From: Chamaea fasciata
Lineage: Eukaryota > Chordata > Aves > Passeriformes > Sylviidae
DNA: 64,000 bases
Assembly (NCBI GenBank): GCA_029207755.1
Contig: JARCOQ010000004.1
Span: 43,826,805 to 43,890,804, forward strand
Reading direction: 5' to 3'
Shown here: piece by piece, positions 25,840-38,843 of the stretch
How the letters are laid out: each line of letters starts with the position of its first letter
Numbering within the stretch: the stretch's first letter is position 1
Notes under the pieces: generated by a model
Databases searched by the model: none
Seen by the model: only the letters and a program-made list of their open reading frames with translations
Told to the model about the DNA's origin: nothing
Position numbers and translations under genes: made by a program

Positions 25840-26700
25840 CTTTATCTCATGGGACTCTACAAGGAACCTGGACAGGCTGGATAGATTGGCTTGGGCCAAG
25901 TTCAACAATACAAAGTTGTAACAAGTCCAAGTGCCAAGCCCTGCATTTTGGCCACAATAACCCCATGCAGCACTACAGGTTGGGGATGGTGTGGCTGGAC
26001 AGTGCCCAGGCAGAAAGGGACCTGGGGGTTCTGGCGACAGCAGCTGAACATGAGCCAGAAGTGTGCCCTGGTGGCCAAGCAGGTCAAAGGCATCCCGACA
26101 CGGATCAGGAATAGTGTGTCAGGAGCTCCTGCTCCAGCAGGAGCAGGGAGGCCGTTCTTCCCCTGTTCTGAGCACTGGTGAGGCCACACCTTGAGTGCTG
26201 TGTCCATTTCTGGGCCCCTCAGTTTAGGAAGGACGTTATGATTCTTGAGCACATCCAGAGGAGGCAATGAGGCTGGTGAGGGGCTTGGAACATAAACCCT
26301 GTGAGGAACAACTGAGGGAGCTGGAGTTGTTTAGCCTGGAGAAAAGGAGACTCAGAGGTGACCTTATCACTCTCTACAACCTCCTGAAAGGTGGTTGTAG
26401 CCAGGCGGGAGCTGGTCTCTTCTCCCAGGCAACAACTGACAGAATGAGAGGACACCATCTTAAACTGCCCCAAGGGAAGGTTAGGTTAGACGTTAGAAAA
26501 AAATTCTCCACTGAAAGAGTGATTGTGCATTGGAATCATCTCCCCAGGGAAGTGGTGGAATCACCATCCCTGCATGTGTTTAAGAAAAGACTGGATGTGG
26601 CACTCAGTACCATCAAGGAGGTGTAAGCTCATGAGTTGGACTAGATGACCCTGAAGGTCTTTTCCAATCTAGCTCATTCTGTGATTCTGTGATTCTGTAA
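25840..26700 (+). mobile_element. CR1 LINE, 5'-truncated ORF2 end and 3' UTR (plus)
   Basis: The longest CR1 piece here, about 860 bp. Diagnostic words in order: GGACAGGCTGGA (about 25870), AACCCCATGCAGCACTACAGG (about 25960), GACCTGGGGGT (about 26020), CTGAACATGAGCCAG (about 26043), GGTGAGGCCACACCTTGAG (about 26178), GTTTAGCCTGGAGAAAAGG (about 26330) and the three-fold TTCTGTGAT-type terminus ending at 26700. The frame at 26267-26626 translates the end of the reverse-transcriptase protein and its remnants, with VRLDVRKKF and [20 protein letters not shown]. Earlier frames are broken, so the copy is dead. The 5' boundary is uncertain by a few tens of bases; 25660-25840 between the two CR1 copies is unassigned. 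Confidence 0.95.
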
Positions 26701-27633
26701 CCACCAAAGCACTGTTTGTCACTGCAATCTTGGCAGCATCAGCCTACATACTTGAGTTGCCTTTGTCTTTATACTCTAGACACCTGGGATGATCCTGCAG
26801 TCAAGTATCACCCTGCATGAAAACAGGATCCCATATCACTAAGTTCCTGAACAGTCTACCAAGTCCAGCCAGAAGGCAAATATCAGAAAGGTCCTTACTG
26901 AAAGAAAAAAAAAAAAAAAAAAACAAAAAAAAAACAACATTGAAACAGGTATTTCCAGAAAAAAGAAAAGTTCTATTTCTATTGAACATTTTTCCAGAAA
27001 CTCATTATATTTTCCAAGCATGTCAGACACATCACTTTGAGCTCACACTGTGTTCAGTTGTGCTTTCTTTTACACACAGCTGAGTTCTGCTCAACTAGAC
27101 TGAGTTACACAAAACATTTAGGCACAAATTCTCCAAGTATAAACACATATAACCCTGTTTGGTTCAGATATGGACGCCTTGTTGAGTGTAAGTGCAACCG
27201 TTTCCAGGATCCGTGTCTTATCTAAATGATTAACATATGCAACTGTCTTAATGTACATGTAGGGTGGTAAAATACACTCACATATGTGCAGAGCAAATAT
27301 TACCCTTTCTTCATATGCAAAAAAAGTGCCAGCTAGCAAGGAAGTAAACGTGAATTTGTTTTATTAGACTTCAGGAGAACAAACTGTCCAGCTCTGATGA
27401 AAATACAGATTTTAAGTTTTAATTATTATTCTAATGGAGTCACTTTCATTTTCAATTACACATTTCATTTTGCAATTTAATAAATCATCACAGTGGGAGA
27501 TAAATAAGCAGACATTCATGCTTCAGCCTGAAATTTCTGCTGTCATTTGCATAAAAGACAACATCTCAGAGAAAATACACTCCTGTTACATTTTCACATA
27601 GTGGAAATAACTGCAAAAACTAAAGAGATGCAG
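26701..27633. other. Unique DNA with an A-rich tract
   Basis: No gene. At 26905-26936 there is an A-rich run broken by single C, probably simple sequence. The rest is A+T-rich unique DNA up to the LTR target-site duplication. Confidence 0.6.
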
Positions 27634-28341
27634 CAGGGTGTCATGGGTTTTGTAAAGAACATGTTATTCTATTCCATCTGGGTAGAGCAAAATTGCTTAT
27701 CTTTGCCCAAATGGGTCAGTGACACTTATCAGATGGTGGAGTGCTACTTACCTCTCTTCATTGTTTCACTACTTCCATGGGGATGTCTTCTGCTAATGGA
27801 CCATTAAGAGCTCATCAATGACATGACACATTACACGGCACTATTGTAAGATGCTCCACACAGGGAGGAGGAGCCAAACCATCTTAACCTAGATAAAAAG
27901 GAGCCACAGTCCCACTAGGTATCCAGTTTTTCTACCGGATCCCTGGAGGAAGACAGGACCCATCTCACCATTACTGGACCCTTTTTCTTCAACAGGACCA
28001 TCTCTACTCCAACAGAACCACATCTGCCACTCCAGGAGGGCTTACTTTGGACTGCTTCCAACACCCTGACCAACAGGGTGTCAGGTTGTATTTCTGACTC
28101 TGCCAGGGTTTTTTCTAGGATTTCTTGTTTGTTTGTTTGCTTGCTTATTCTTCTGTACTACAACATTTGTAATTTTATATCCCTAATAAAGAACTGCTAT
28201 ACCTATTCCCAAAATATTTGCCTGACAGCCTTTTAATTGCAAATTTATGATAATTTGGAAAAGGGGGGGAGGGGCTTACATTTTAAGGGAGACTCCAACC
28301 CCCCCTGGCAGACACCTGTCTATCTAAACCAAGACACAGGG
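27634..28341 (+). mobile_element. Endogenous retrovirus solo LTR with 5-bp TSD
   Basis: The LTR proper is 27639-28336 (698 bp). It starts TGTC and ends GACA, a 4-bp inverted terminus. It is flanked by a perfect 5-bp duplication, CAGGG, at 27634-27638 and 28337-28341, as retroviral integrase produces. A TATA-like AGATAAAAAG lies at 27891-27900 and AATAAA at 28185-28190, which sets plus orientation. The last third (AAAGAACTGCTAT..., the G-run, CTGTC...AAACCAAGACA) matches the LTR at 39606-40428. There is no internal gag-pol-env sequence, so this is a solo LTR left by LTR-LTR recombination. The avian ERV subfamily name is not assigned. Confidence 0.88.
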
Positions 28342-28858
28342 ACAGATTTATTGAAAAGAAAATTCACACTGTCAATATTTAAATATGGAAACTTCATAAT
28401 AGTGTGATCTTAGATACCTCAGAAGGAGAATAACTTCTTACTAAAACTCATGATCTTAAATGTTTTCTGTGATATATATTGACAATAGCACTCTCTTTTC
28501 TTAAAAAGCCTCATTTCCTTAAAAAACTCATTTTCCTGAAAAAACCTCATTGAAGTCATCATTTTACTAACACTAATGCTAGGCATCCATAATAAAAATA
28601 GTAGAAAAATTACAAGTCTAACTAACCAGATTTATAATCATGTATAATAATTGGGCCACATGAACGAGCCACATTTTGTCAATGACTTAGAGAAAAGACA
28701 TGTTTTTGTACATCTTCACTCTTATGAAAAGAATTACTTGCATTTCTATATTTACGCCTCAAGATTAGAAAATACAGACACAGAGGAGAAAATAACCTCA
28801 ATAGAGTGATGCTCATTCCAACTTTTAAGTCCAGGTTGGAAATCAAACAATTAGTTGA
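28342..28858. other. Unique A+T-rich DNA
   Basis: Nothing recognised between the LTR and the AT microsatellite. Confidence 0.6.
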
Positions 28859-28945
28859 TGATATAATAATATTATTATATAATATATTAATATAAAATAT
28901 TAAAATAATGTAATAATATTATAATATATATATATATTATACTAA
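28859..28945. repeat. AT-rich microsatellite / low complexity
   Basis: Almost pure A/T made of ATA, ATT and TA units, ending in a short (TA)n run around 28925-28939. Strongly self-complementary. Confidence 0.9.
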
Positions 28946-31900
28946 CATAATACAAAATGCCTTTTGAGCTCCAGACAAAAATATATTGACACTGTTTGAA
29001 TTTATACTTCTTCCTGATCTTTATCTACTTCCTCATCTTTTTCTTAACTATACATTAGACAGCTTTCAAGTAAACTGTTTTTTAAACATAAATACATGCA
29101 AATTAATTCTTAGCGGAGTGCATACTCTTACTGGAACAGTCCTCTCATTTCAGGAATTTAATACAAGAATTGAAACCTGTATCAGCTTCTTTCTCCATAA
29201 GACTTGTTTTCCTACCTAGAAATAGGCCACCAGAGCATCATTAAGCTGTTTTGTTTCTTTGCTAGACATGAAAGTAAAACAGAAATGTTTCCAATTTGGA
29301 AGAATTTCATGACATCTGAGGTCTCTAGCTTGACCCACAAAAACAATCCTAATAATAATTTTACTGCCTGTGACAGAAAAGGAAAAAAAAAACAGGACTG
29401 CAATTTTCTTGTAGCATGAGTTCCATGCGTTAAAATTAGGATTTTAGCAATAGAAAGCATTAAGTTAAGATTTTACAGGGGGGAAAAAAAAAGTGACAAA
29501 AATAATAAGGTCTCAATTGTTACAATACCTTTGATGGTTTTTCATTCATGTTTAAAGGCTGAGCAAGATTTCACAAATTAGAGATCACCCTGCATATTTT
29601 TAAAACTAGGAGAGTATTGAGACAAGAAGCAAGAGGAGAACACAACTGGGTTGCAGAGTCTTTTCCCCAAGAAAACTAATTTAAAGGTCCTATGGATTAA
29701 ACAGTTTGAAATACCGCAGATTAAAACAATGTGAATATTCCAGTGAACTAGGGGGAAATAAGTGAAAGCAAACTACAAGATATTCATAAGTTCAAGATCT
29801 GCCTCAGGCATGGGAGAAATACATAGAGTACCAAGAACATTTTTTATTCCAAAACAAGCTGAAAGCTATTTCTTTATAGCAAGAAACACCTAAGCAGAGG
29901 ATATGCATTAATCACAGACAAAAAACAAAAATAAAGTAGAAGCTATGTAAAAAGAAATGTAAAAATGCAAAACTAGAGAGATGAACAAATTAATTTCTTG
30001 AATAATTTTGTTATAAAGAGCATGAAAAATTCCCTTCCTACTGGGCCACATAGCAGCTGTGTCTGTGTGCTAAAGCTTGTAGTAAAGGAAAAAAATCAGC
30101 CACTCTGAAAGCAAAACAGCAACTGAGAGGAACGTTTCTGCACTTTATGACTGTAATGCAATGCAAAGTAGCATAAAGAAATGGTTTCTAGAATTCAGGC
30201 TAGTATCAGATGCAAAGAATAGGCAAACAGTCAGCTGAACGCCAAAACAGTCAGTGGGACACAAGTAAAATCATCAAGCCAAAAAAAGTGCTGCAGAAGA
30301 GGGGAGAAAAGATAAACCTTGCAGTCTTACACATGCAACATCAGGATAATGCAAATCCTATGCAAAATTCTGGTAACAGAAAAAAAAGAAGCTAAAATTT
30401 TAGGCAGGACAAGGACATAAACCATACAATACTTGAACAGACATTCAGGCAAACCGACTAACACTAAGCACATTCTGCCAGGGCCCATAGTATCCAAGGG
30501 GATCTCTGCAAAGGTGGTACAGATTATTATGACACATTTATAGGACCAGAGCATCCTGCCCCTAAGCTCACTAAACCAGATAAAAACACTAAGCAATACA
30601 GCATCCAGATCACTGATTCTTTTTGTGATATGAGGGTAATGGAAAGACCAAACAGAAACAAAAAAAGGAATTACGGATAATTTCTGTTAAGTAATTTGTG
30701 CCATAGCAATATTCAAAAAAAGGGGAATGAGAGCCATGGATACCCTTCAGTGTTTGAAAGGTTAAGGACGCACATTTTTAAGACAAATTCTAGTCAGAAA
30801 AGAGTGCTCCAAAGAAATCTTCTGGTAATGGTCTGAAAATGTAATGTTCTCACTTCCCTAGGTTTGTACAGTAAACAGTGCCAGAGATAAACACCATGTT
30901 TTTTTACTCTAAAACTATCATTTTCGATCTAAAATGGTTCTACAGCAGGCCAAGAGGATCTGTGCCACCTGGGAAAACAGAGATAAAGCAAATGAACTGA
31001 ACTAGTTCCATTGCTTCAGAGAGAACAAAAACAAAGCAAAACAAAAATAAAGAAGATTAATCACAAACTAATATTCTATGACTATTTGCATCTAATGTTC
31101 TAAGAAGGATCAGCTACTGAATGTCCTGAACTATCCAGGATTATCAAGTGCAAAAACTGTCACTGCAAAATAAAGCATTGAAGTTCTTGAGATACAGAAT
31201 CCTTTGTGACATTATTTTAAGCTGATTAGGGATAGACAACCAGCTCTGGCTGGATTTGACTTTCAAGTCAAGCCTGCTACAGACATTTGCCAAACATGAC
31301 CACAGATATTCAGCATACAGGTGTGACACATTCCAGGAAACAGAGCAAAAGCAGCAAAAGCCAAATGTTTCTTGGAAATCGAGAGCATTCCCAGTTTCAG
31401 GGAGAGGGAAGGGGAGTACTTCATTGACTGACAGACTTGTTAAGGATCTGCACTCCAGAACAGCATAGCAAATGAGTAAAGCAGAAATACAAATCTGTTT
31501 CTCAGCCATTAAACACATAATCCCATGTTTTAACTTGCAACCTATTAAGTCAAAATATGAAGTCAGTAGGGATCATCACCCAGAAGGCTATGATAAAATA
31601 CTGCTGATCTGATTTCAGTGTCATTTGAAAGAGTGGAGGCACCCAGAGTGTTCAGAAACTGATTCATGTTTTCTCAGTCTTGGGGCAGGAGCAGGGCAAC
31701 ACCGAGTGATGTGTTTGATATCAAATTATATTAACCATATGCCACCACCTTAGAGGCAAAGACCTAACTGAGATGAACATACATGTTCCCTGTATTATTT
31801 CTGCTGTGAGTGTAACAGCCACTGCATGAGAGCAACGTTGATGATGACCAACTTTATCACCACCACAGCAAAAACACTCCAGCCACTACAACAGAGGTTT

Positions 31901-32264
31901 CATTCAGATTTTGAGGGAGACTGTGACCTGCAGATGTTCTGCATAAACCCAAGACAAGTGCTTGCAACACTTTAGAAAGCGGGTGTTTTTGACAACAGAT
32001 GGCTGTTTGCTAGCAGCGTGTTTACACACCATAGCCACAAATTCAGTCATAACACTCTATCACAGCACCACAGCCAACCAAGAGCCAAAGCTTTTGAGTC
32101 AGCAACTAGAATTTTAACCTTTTAACAGCTGCATGAAGCAAATAGATGTGTCAAGCCAGCCTTGAAAAAAATAACTACACATGATGTCTGATTTACAAAT
32201 TCTTAATAAAATATACAGTGCCAAGACACAAGCTTGGATATGTGCAGCATGACACAAATCAGCA
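28946..32264. other. Unique non-coding DNA
   Basis: No gene or clear transposon. Frames of up to 124 codons (31144-31518 minus) have no recognisable domain. About 31600-32110 is somewhat less A+T-rich but unassigned. Confidence 0.5.
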
Positions 32265-32440
32265 CCAAACATATTGTCCAAAGAGGTTTTGGACTCCCTA
32301 TCACCAGAGAAATATAAGAACTGTCTGGACAAAGTCCTGCGCTGTGTGCTCTGGGGTGGCCCTGCTTGAGAAGGAGGTTGGACCACATGACATGGACAAC
32401 TGTAGTCTCTTACAACCTGACCCATTCTGTGCTTCTATGA
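32265..32440 (+). mobile_element. CR1 LINE 3' end fragment (plus)
   Basis: Degraded CR1 terminus. It carries the remnant of the family's leucine/glutamate segment (AGGTTTTGGACTCCCTATC and the following CTGTCTGGACAAAGTCCTG), then GGTGGCCCTGCTTGAGAAGG, GTTGGACCACATGA and the CATTCTGTGCTTCTATGA terminus. It has many substitutions and is therefore old. Confidence 0.85.
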
Positions 32441-33244
32441 TACAATGTGGAGTGAAATGGTGACATAAAATCTTCCAGGGATCCTGTGAGGGAAAAAAAG
32501 AATTTCTGAAGATAAATTATGTTCTGGAAAAGAGCTGTATATGTGAAACAGAAAACTTCATGGACTTTGATTTGTTTAGGTTTCAGGTTAAGTGTATGGG
32601 TACATATTATTCCTAAACCATAAATATAGCCACTCATTACGAACATAGGCATCCATGAAATACACCAAGAATCAGCAACCCAGAGAAAGCATCTGCACTA
32701 GTAAGTAGCCAGCATCAATTAAGACATCCTCAAAAACACTACACATCCACCAAAAAACCACAAACAACCAACCAAAAAACCAACAAAACAAATAAAGAAA
32801 CAACAAAAAAAAGGCAATTAAAAAAGCTATTTAAAAAGTCTAACTTCAAATAGCCCATGAACCCCAGTGCTTCACTCAATGTTAAGATAAAAAGAAAATC
32901 TTTCAGATTCAGAGGAGAAAAGGTTAGTTACCAAGGAGAGGGGTAAGGTTTATTGCTGAATTTAAAAGGATGGTGATGTCAACACAAGCTCTACTATCAT
33001 GAGAAAATACAATAAATGTAAGCAAGGTGCAGTAGCTGCATCCAGTTGTGCTCTGTTGTGTAAAGAGAGGAACAGAGATAAGAAAATAATCAGCAATCAG
33101 GACAATAAGGGCATGCAGTATGCATGTACAAAGGATCTTAAAATATTAGCACTTGAAGGATATATATAAAAAACAGAACTGCTCAGCTAGGAGTTATACA
33201 CTTATTTTGCACTTCAGCAATGAGCACATTTGCCTTAGCCTCCT
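32441..33244. other. Unique DNA with A/C-rich simple sequence
   Basis: No gene. An A/C-rich low-complexity tract (CCAACCAAAAAACCAACAAAA-type) occupies about 32749-32813. The remainder is unassigned. Confidence 0.6.
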
Positions 33245-33316
33245 GAATCATAGAATCATAGAATAACCTGAGTTGAAGGGACTCCTATGCATCATCAAAT
33301 CCAACTCCTGCTTGAA
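33245..33316 (-). mobile_element. CR1-type 3' tail (minus), LINE or SINE derived
   Basis: Plus-strand text begins GAATCATAGAATCATAGAAT and continues with GAGTTGAAGGGACTCCTATG and ATCCAACTCCTG, the reverse complement of a CR1 3' terminus. The same tail type is used by the tRNA-Ile SINEs elsewhere in this window. No tRNA-like head is visible beyond 33316, so it could be a truncated SINE or a very short CR1. Confidence 0.8.
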
Positions 33317-33739
33317 GGCAAATATGTTTTGGCTTTCAACACAGTTGCTACAAAAAATTGCACTGCACCTTCCAAGCCAGTCTACTTATAACCAATCCAA
33401 AGCAAGGAGGGACATTAAAAAAAGTGAACTTCATAAATGGCAGAAATTAGTGAAACAAAGGATCTAATGCTTTTAGCAGGATTTCAAAGCACTGAGTGAG
33501 CTTGTCTTGTTCTGTGCACAGATGTCAGCATATGAAGACTTTGTGTTGTGGAGAAGCCCATCCAGCAACAGTTTGTTCCTTGTTTAATACTTAAGTCCAT
33601 TTCTTTTGTTTTACCTGAAGTATATAGTTAATTCTATAAAAATGACGGTCCTGACTTCTGAAACAGCAAATAAATTTTAGAGATTTTGCTGGTAGAGCTT
33701 TTTATTTGACAAGTTAAAATGAATTAAGGGATCGGTTTT

Positions 33740-33905
33740 TTAAGAAATGTTTTGTCTCATTGAAAAAATGTTTTCCTTTCATAGAGTCTGAACTTTAAAT
33801 TCTTTCAGTTTAAAACTATTACCCCTTGTCTTATTGCTACAAGCCCTATTAAAAAATCTGTTCCCATCTTTATTACTAAAGTCCCCTTTACAGAAAGGCC
33901 AGGTG
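33740..33905 (-). mobile_element. CR1 LINE fragment, end of ORF2 (minus)
   Basis: Plus-strand words TTTAAAACTATTACCCCTTG, CTTATTGCTAC and AAAGTCCCCTTTA are the reverse complement of the CR1 segment just upstream of the RLDIRKKF-type motif (AGGACAAGGGGTAATGG... in sense). It may belong to the same insertion as the tail at 33245-33316, but the spacing of about 400 bp is longer than usual, so insertion or independent origin is possible. Confidence 0.7.
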
Positions 33906-36900
33906 GATGCCTTTGGCCAAAAAAATACCTGCTTCTTTCAAGAAATCATTTCAGTCATGTTTTCAAGATTTTTCCTAAAGATTGACAACTAAAAATATTT
34001 TTAGGATGACAGGTAAAAGTTAGATGTAACCATGAATCCAGGAACATAAGTTGTCAGTCAAAACAGTATTATGAAACTGCCATATTTGAGATGTGAGAAG
34101 GACATGCAGATGTGTTACATTATTTGTCTGTAATCTACATCCATGACACAATACTGGCATCACAGGGAGGATTTAATCTGTCTGAGAGTTGTTCAATTTT
34201 TCTTGTCTGTTTGACATGCATGCACCACATATTAAACCTACTGATTTTTCATCATCACATCATTACATTTTCAATTTCTTGATTAAAAAAAAAAAAAAAA
34301 GAATATTTATGTATGTTTATTTGCCCTTCTGTTGTTACTCTCTGAGCAGATATGAGGGACAATATTCTCTAGTACATACAGCTTTACATAATCTTGGTTT
34401 TTTAAAAAAATCAACAAGAAATCCCCAAACTTTCTATCACTTTAACTCTGTCCCTAGGAAGGGTACATAAATACAAAAAACCCACAAGGCCTTCAATTAC
34501 ACAAGAAAGCACAGAATCAATATAATCAAATGTTACTGGGTGGAAAATATTAAAGAAATTATAAAATATTTCTGGGGATTGATAACCCAGAATACAGAAA
34601 GTTTTTACAGTTCTGGTGCATGAGCCTAGGCATGCACAATGCAACGCTGATGTCTAAACAATTGATTTGAGTTTAATAAGAAATGAGACTAATTTGCTCC
34701 ACACTCAATTAGTAGAAGCATCTAAAAAACCAACCAAACAAACAAACAAACAAAAAACAGAATCCACAGTTCCGTGTAATTTATTCCCTGTTTTCATTTC
34801 TAAGGTTTCTAGTGTACCTAGTCATAAAAAATTTGAAGTGGATAAAATGGTAATTAGGTTTTGTATGGATTTTCTTTATCTAATAGTATTAGGAAGCTAC
34901 ACTGCCAGCACATGGAATATTGCAGATTATCTAAAATGCACAATGGGAGGAAAGTGATCACTATATGCCTGATATAAACGAAAGATCCTTCTCATAGTTT
35001 TCTAGAACGTAATAAACTGCAGTACATCATGGCGGACTTTAGTCTGGCAGAGGAAGCAACAAATGAATCCAGGTTTTTTGTGTTAATAATTATTAGTTTC
35101 AGCAACAGAGTCCCTTAGATACCTCACTGCCAGTAACAATCAACTGTGTATTTAGTCCTTGTTTATGTTTATGGCAGAATTTTACTTTTAAAGCAATGTA
35201 AAAGAATTACTTTTAAAGAAATGTAAAAGAAAGCATATGCCTCATCACATTAGTCTGTACCCCTGTTTAACATCATCTGTAATGATCTTTTGAGAATCTG
35301 ACTGAAAGCCTGCAGTTTCTCTACATGATGTCCCTTGGAAAACATCACAGAATTCCTGCCATATAAAATTAGGCCTAATCTTAATTATCTTGCTGTCTGT
35401 TTCCTGAGCTTAATTAACTTTTATGAGTGCTTTTTTTCATCTTACTGATGAAAATTTCATCTTATTCAGCATTTCATATTTTCTTTTCTCTCAGTTCTAG
35501 GACAACAAAAAGTTCTCCACAGTCCTAATTGTTATGGCAAAAGCTAAGGTATGAAATCTGAAAGAGAGCTGTACCAAAAAATTTAAGAACATTTAGCCAG
35601 GCATACAAACTGAATGGCAGAAATCTGCAAATGTTGAGAAATAATCCATTATATCCTCTTAATGAACTGACTTTAAATATTTAATTATCTTGTTCAGTAA
35701 ACCCAGATTATAATATTCAAATCCTAGTCATTACAGGTCATGAGGCTGCTTTAGGTGAAGAAGAAATTGTCTACAGTCCACACAACTCAAATAATTTTAG
35801 AAAAATATAGCAGCTACTTTGCATGGCCAAGCCTTCTTCATTAGTGCTTACTCAAATCTTTGTATGATCTGGACCCTTTTGCCACAAGACAGAAAAACAC
35901 AAAGAAGACTGAGCATGTATTGTAGCATGTCACTTTCCTACTGCTTGACTTTCACTTTGTTTCTCTCCAATTATTAAAACCATCTCTACTCTTTGGGGAA
36001 AGGAGACACAAAGGCTGTTTACTCCAGTTTTTGCCCATTCATGAGACAAAAGAGTAATTTTATTTAAACTGGCTCTCTAAAAATCTAATAGATCTATCTT
36101 AATTAAAAGAATACTTTCTTCCAAGATAAGACAATGTCCATTAGCCCTTACAGTGCATTTACTACATAGTACTGTCTTCACCTCTACCATGTCAGCAAGA
36201 AGCAAGGTGTCTTTGTCTCTAGGTATGATCAGATGAGGTACTCTGTGAATGACTGGCTGATATGCAGGTGTTCAGGTTAGCTGCTTTTTAATAATACCAA
36301 AGGCAGAACAGACTAGTACGGGGACACCAGGCACCCTCTACTTACTTAAAGGTTTAAGGACTACCAGATTTTACAGAATATTTGTTCGACTTCTCAGGAT
36401 TTAATACTGTAACTATGTGACTGTCAGCATCAAAGACAGATTAAGATACTTAAAATAACCAACACCAAAGGAAAAATAATCAATGTCCATCCAGAAAACA
36501 GGGAAAATCTAAACTTTTCCACTTTTCCCACAGCAGGCACAAACAACAATAAAAAAACTTAGCAATAACTTCATCAAAGTGAGCAAGAAAGTTTGATTCT
36601 AACTTAAAGTTATTATACCTTAAAGTTAGTTCATGATGGGGCAATCACTCTATGCAGATGATCATCTCCTCTGTTACCCTGGATATCAACAAAGTACCCA
36701 TTATACCAAAAACTAATGCACTGCATAAAGAATGAAGAGGGCCAAAGTTTAGGACATATCACTTCATGAATTTGTTTCCGTGTGTATTTCAGTCCTTTTC
36801 ATTGATCAAGGCCTCCAGGTTCTGAGCTGAGAAGTCACACAGGGCCACTTTCAGTGTCTATGGACCACAGGCTTACAAACACTGCTGTCCCAAGCTGTCC

Positions 36901-37479
36901 ATGTGACAGCTTTCAGAAGGAAGCTGCAATAAGGGCACCTGGATGTAATGAACAACTTGTACTCTCTCCTTCAGCAGCAGGGAGAGAAATTAAGCAGTAA
37001 CATTGTGACTCCACGCTGTCACACAGGATGCACACTGGAAATCATCAGTACAGCATGGAAGTGTGCAATTGCACAGCTGCAACAACTCACCTCCTCCTTG
37101 AACTTCATGCTAATGCATCCCTACATAGTAGCAGGTATTCTATCTTTCTTGATAAGAGAGTAGTAAACTGAGTTACAGACCAGAATGCTTGCAAAAGCAG
37201 GTCAAAAGAAGAGTCTTAATATAACCCATTATAATAAACAACAGAATTAATTTAAAAACACCTAGACTCCTGCTAGAGTAATGTAATAGATGTACTGTAT
37301 AAAATTCATGTATTAAAATTGTATGTGGAAAATTATACATTGGAATTAAAAAACCTGGATTCTTGGAGGCAGTCTGAGGGCATCTCCAAGAATTCCAAAG
37401 TCTTTTTTTAGCTTGGAGGTGCCACCAAAATATTTGCAACATAACAGAAGAGATAACATGAAAATGTCTCATTGATCAT
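33906..37479. other. Unique non-coding DNA with simple repeats
   Basis: No gene recognised. It holds 16 A at 34285-34300, (CAAA)n at about 34731-34757 and a 25-bp tandem duplication at 35182-35231 (listed separately). Confidence 0.5.
35182..35231. repeat. 25-bp tandem duplication
   Basis: Two adjacent 25-bp units (35182-35206 and 35207-35231) starting TTACTTTTAAAG and ending ATGTAAAAGAA, identical except for one C/A difference. This is a simple recent duplication in non-coding DNA. Confidence 0.95.
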
Positions 37480-37920
37480 GGGCAGGCCACATCTTCACAG
37501 CCACTCAAGGATCTGATAACGATTGCGAGGGAAACTAGCAGATGATTTCATCCAAGTGCCCCAACAGAAAATTCAGAGATTCTTTTTAGGACTTTTCTTC
37601 AGGAAACCCTTTCAAAAACATCCCTTGGGGGATGAAGGACATTTTGGCAGTTGTGCTATTTGCATGATGTCATGTTTTGGGTGAATTCGTGAACTTTGCA
37701 GCAGTCGTGTTTTTGCCTCAGGGCAGAAAAATGGTATAAAGCTCCTACCCTGAGATTCTGAATTCGTGGCCATACCTGAGAGCACCATTTTTGCAGCTGG
37801 GTTGTCCACCCAACATTTGATCGATGTTGTCCTGATTTATCGTGGCGTTTTTGAAATTAATTTTTGAAAATTGCTAAATAAATTTTTGGATTTTGAATTG
37901 GCTCGTGACCATTTATAACA
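37480..37920 (+). mobile_element. Probable LTR (3' end clear, 5' end uncertain)
   Basis: A compact promoter-to-terminus arrangement: TATAAA at 37735-37740, AATAAA at 37877-37882 and an ...ATAACA terminus at 37920, with scattered CpG (ATTCGTGAAC, GATCGATG, ATCGTGGCG, GGCTCGTGACC) unlike the flanking DNA. No matching target duplication was found for the 5' side, so the start is only approximate. It resembles avian ERV LTRs; an unrelated promoter-bearing sequence cannot be excluded. Confidence 0.5.
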
Positions 37921-38843
37921 GTAGGTTTTACTTTTATTTTCCCCATTAGCTTCCACTAACATCAATACTTAAACAATGGGTAACTTCATTCTATATCATC
38001 ATAATTTCCCCATTTTACTCTCCAAAATACCAGAAGAGACGTGAAGAAGGGCAAGGGCTACTTGACAGAACCAAAGGGCAATCCCAGCTGGGTAAATAGC
38101 CTCAAAAGCAAGAATACCAGACTCCCAGGACTGGCACCAACACGCTGAACTCTGACACCTGGGCAGTACACACAAAAGGAAGGCCCACCAGGAAAGGAAG
38201 CAAGCAGTTGATGTCTCCCTCTTGTGAGGCGCCCCAGCATTGAAGCTAAAAACAGCTTAGAGCAACCTGTTATGCCTATGTCACTAGTCTATGGCAAATG
38301 GGCAGTTTTGACATGTGGCCTATAAATTTAGAAAGGTTGGCCATTTTACTTTTCAAGATTCAATCACAGTATAAACTGGAACAGTTTCATCTGATTGCTT
38401 TGAAAGTGGAAATGCCTTTTCCTGCAAGGCAAATCCCTCTTAGGAACCAGAGCCCAGAGCAACTTACTGGTCATCAGTTCTAAAAGGTTCTGCTAAGCAA
38501 GGGCTGCTCACACTGACATGAACCCTATTGTGTCAATACAGAAACACCAAAACCTTAAACTTTAAGGCAGTAGAAAGGATTTATTTCTATTAATGTGACA
38601 AGCTGGAGGTGAAAGGTTCACCATATGAAGCTCAAAAGAAAAAGCAACAATCTTCTCCTTAAGTCATTTAAGATTTGACTCACAGTTTCATCAGCTTGTG
38701 GATTTGTAAATTGTTTTCACCTTACAGAACAATTGTATTGTAAACTGGACAGCATTTTGATTGAAAGATTAAGCCAAACATTTCTCATTTCCTATCCTTC
38801 TAGCACTACTGTAATGGTGTAAGAAACTGTGATGAATGAGAAT
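37921..38843. other. Unassigned sequence between LTR-like blocks
   Basis: No coding capacity. The part at 38050-38290 is richer in GC and could be old retroviral internal or leader sequence given its position, but nothing recognisable supports that. Confidence 0.4.

Noticed and set aside
26267..26626. 119-codon protein
   Set aside because: It is the broken C-terminal end of CR1 ORF2, not a host gene.
28859..28945. Functional palindrome or replication origin
   Set aside because: Self-complementarity is a trivial result of nearly pure A/T simple sequence.
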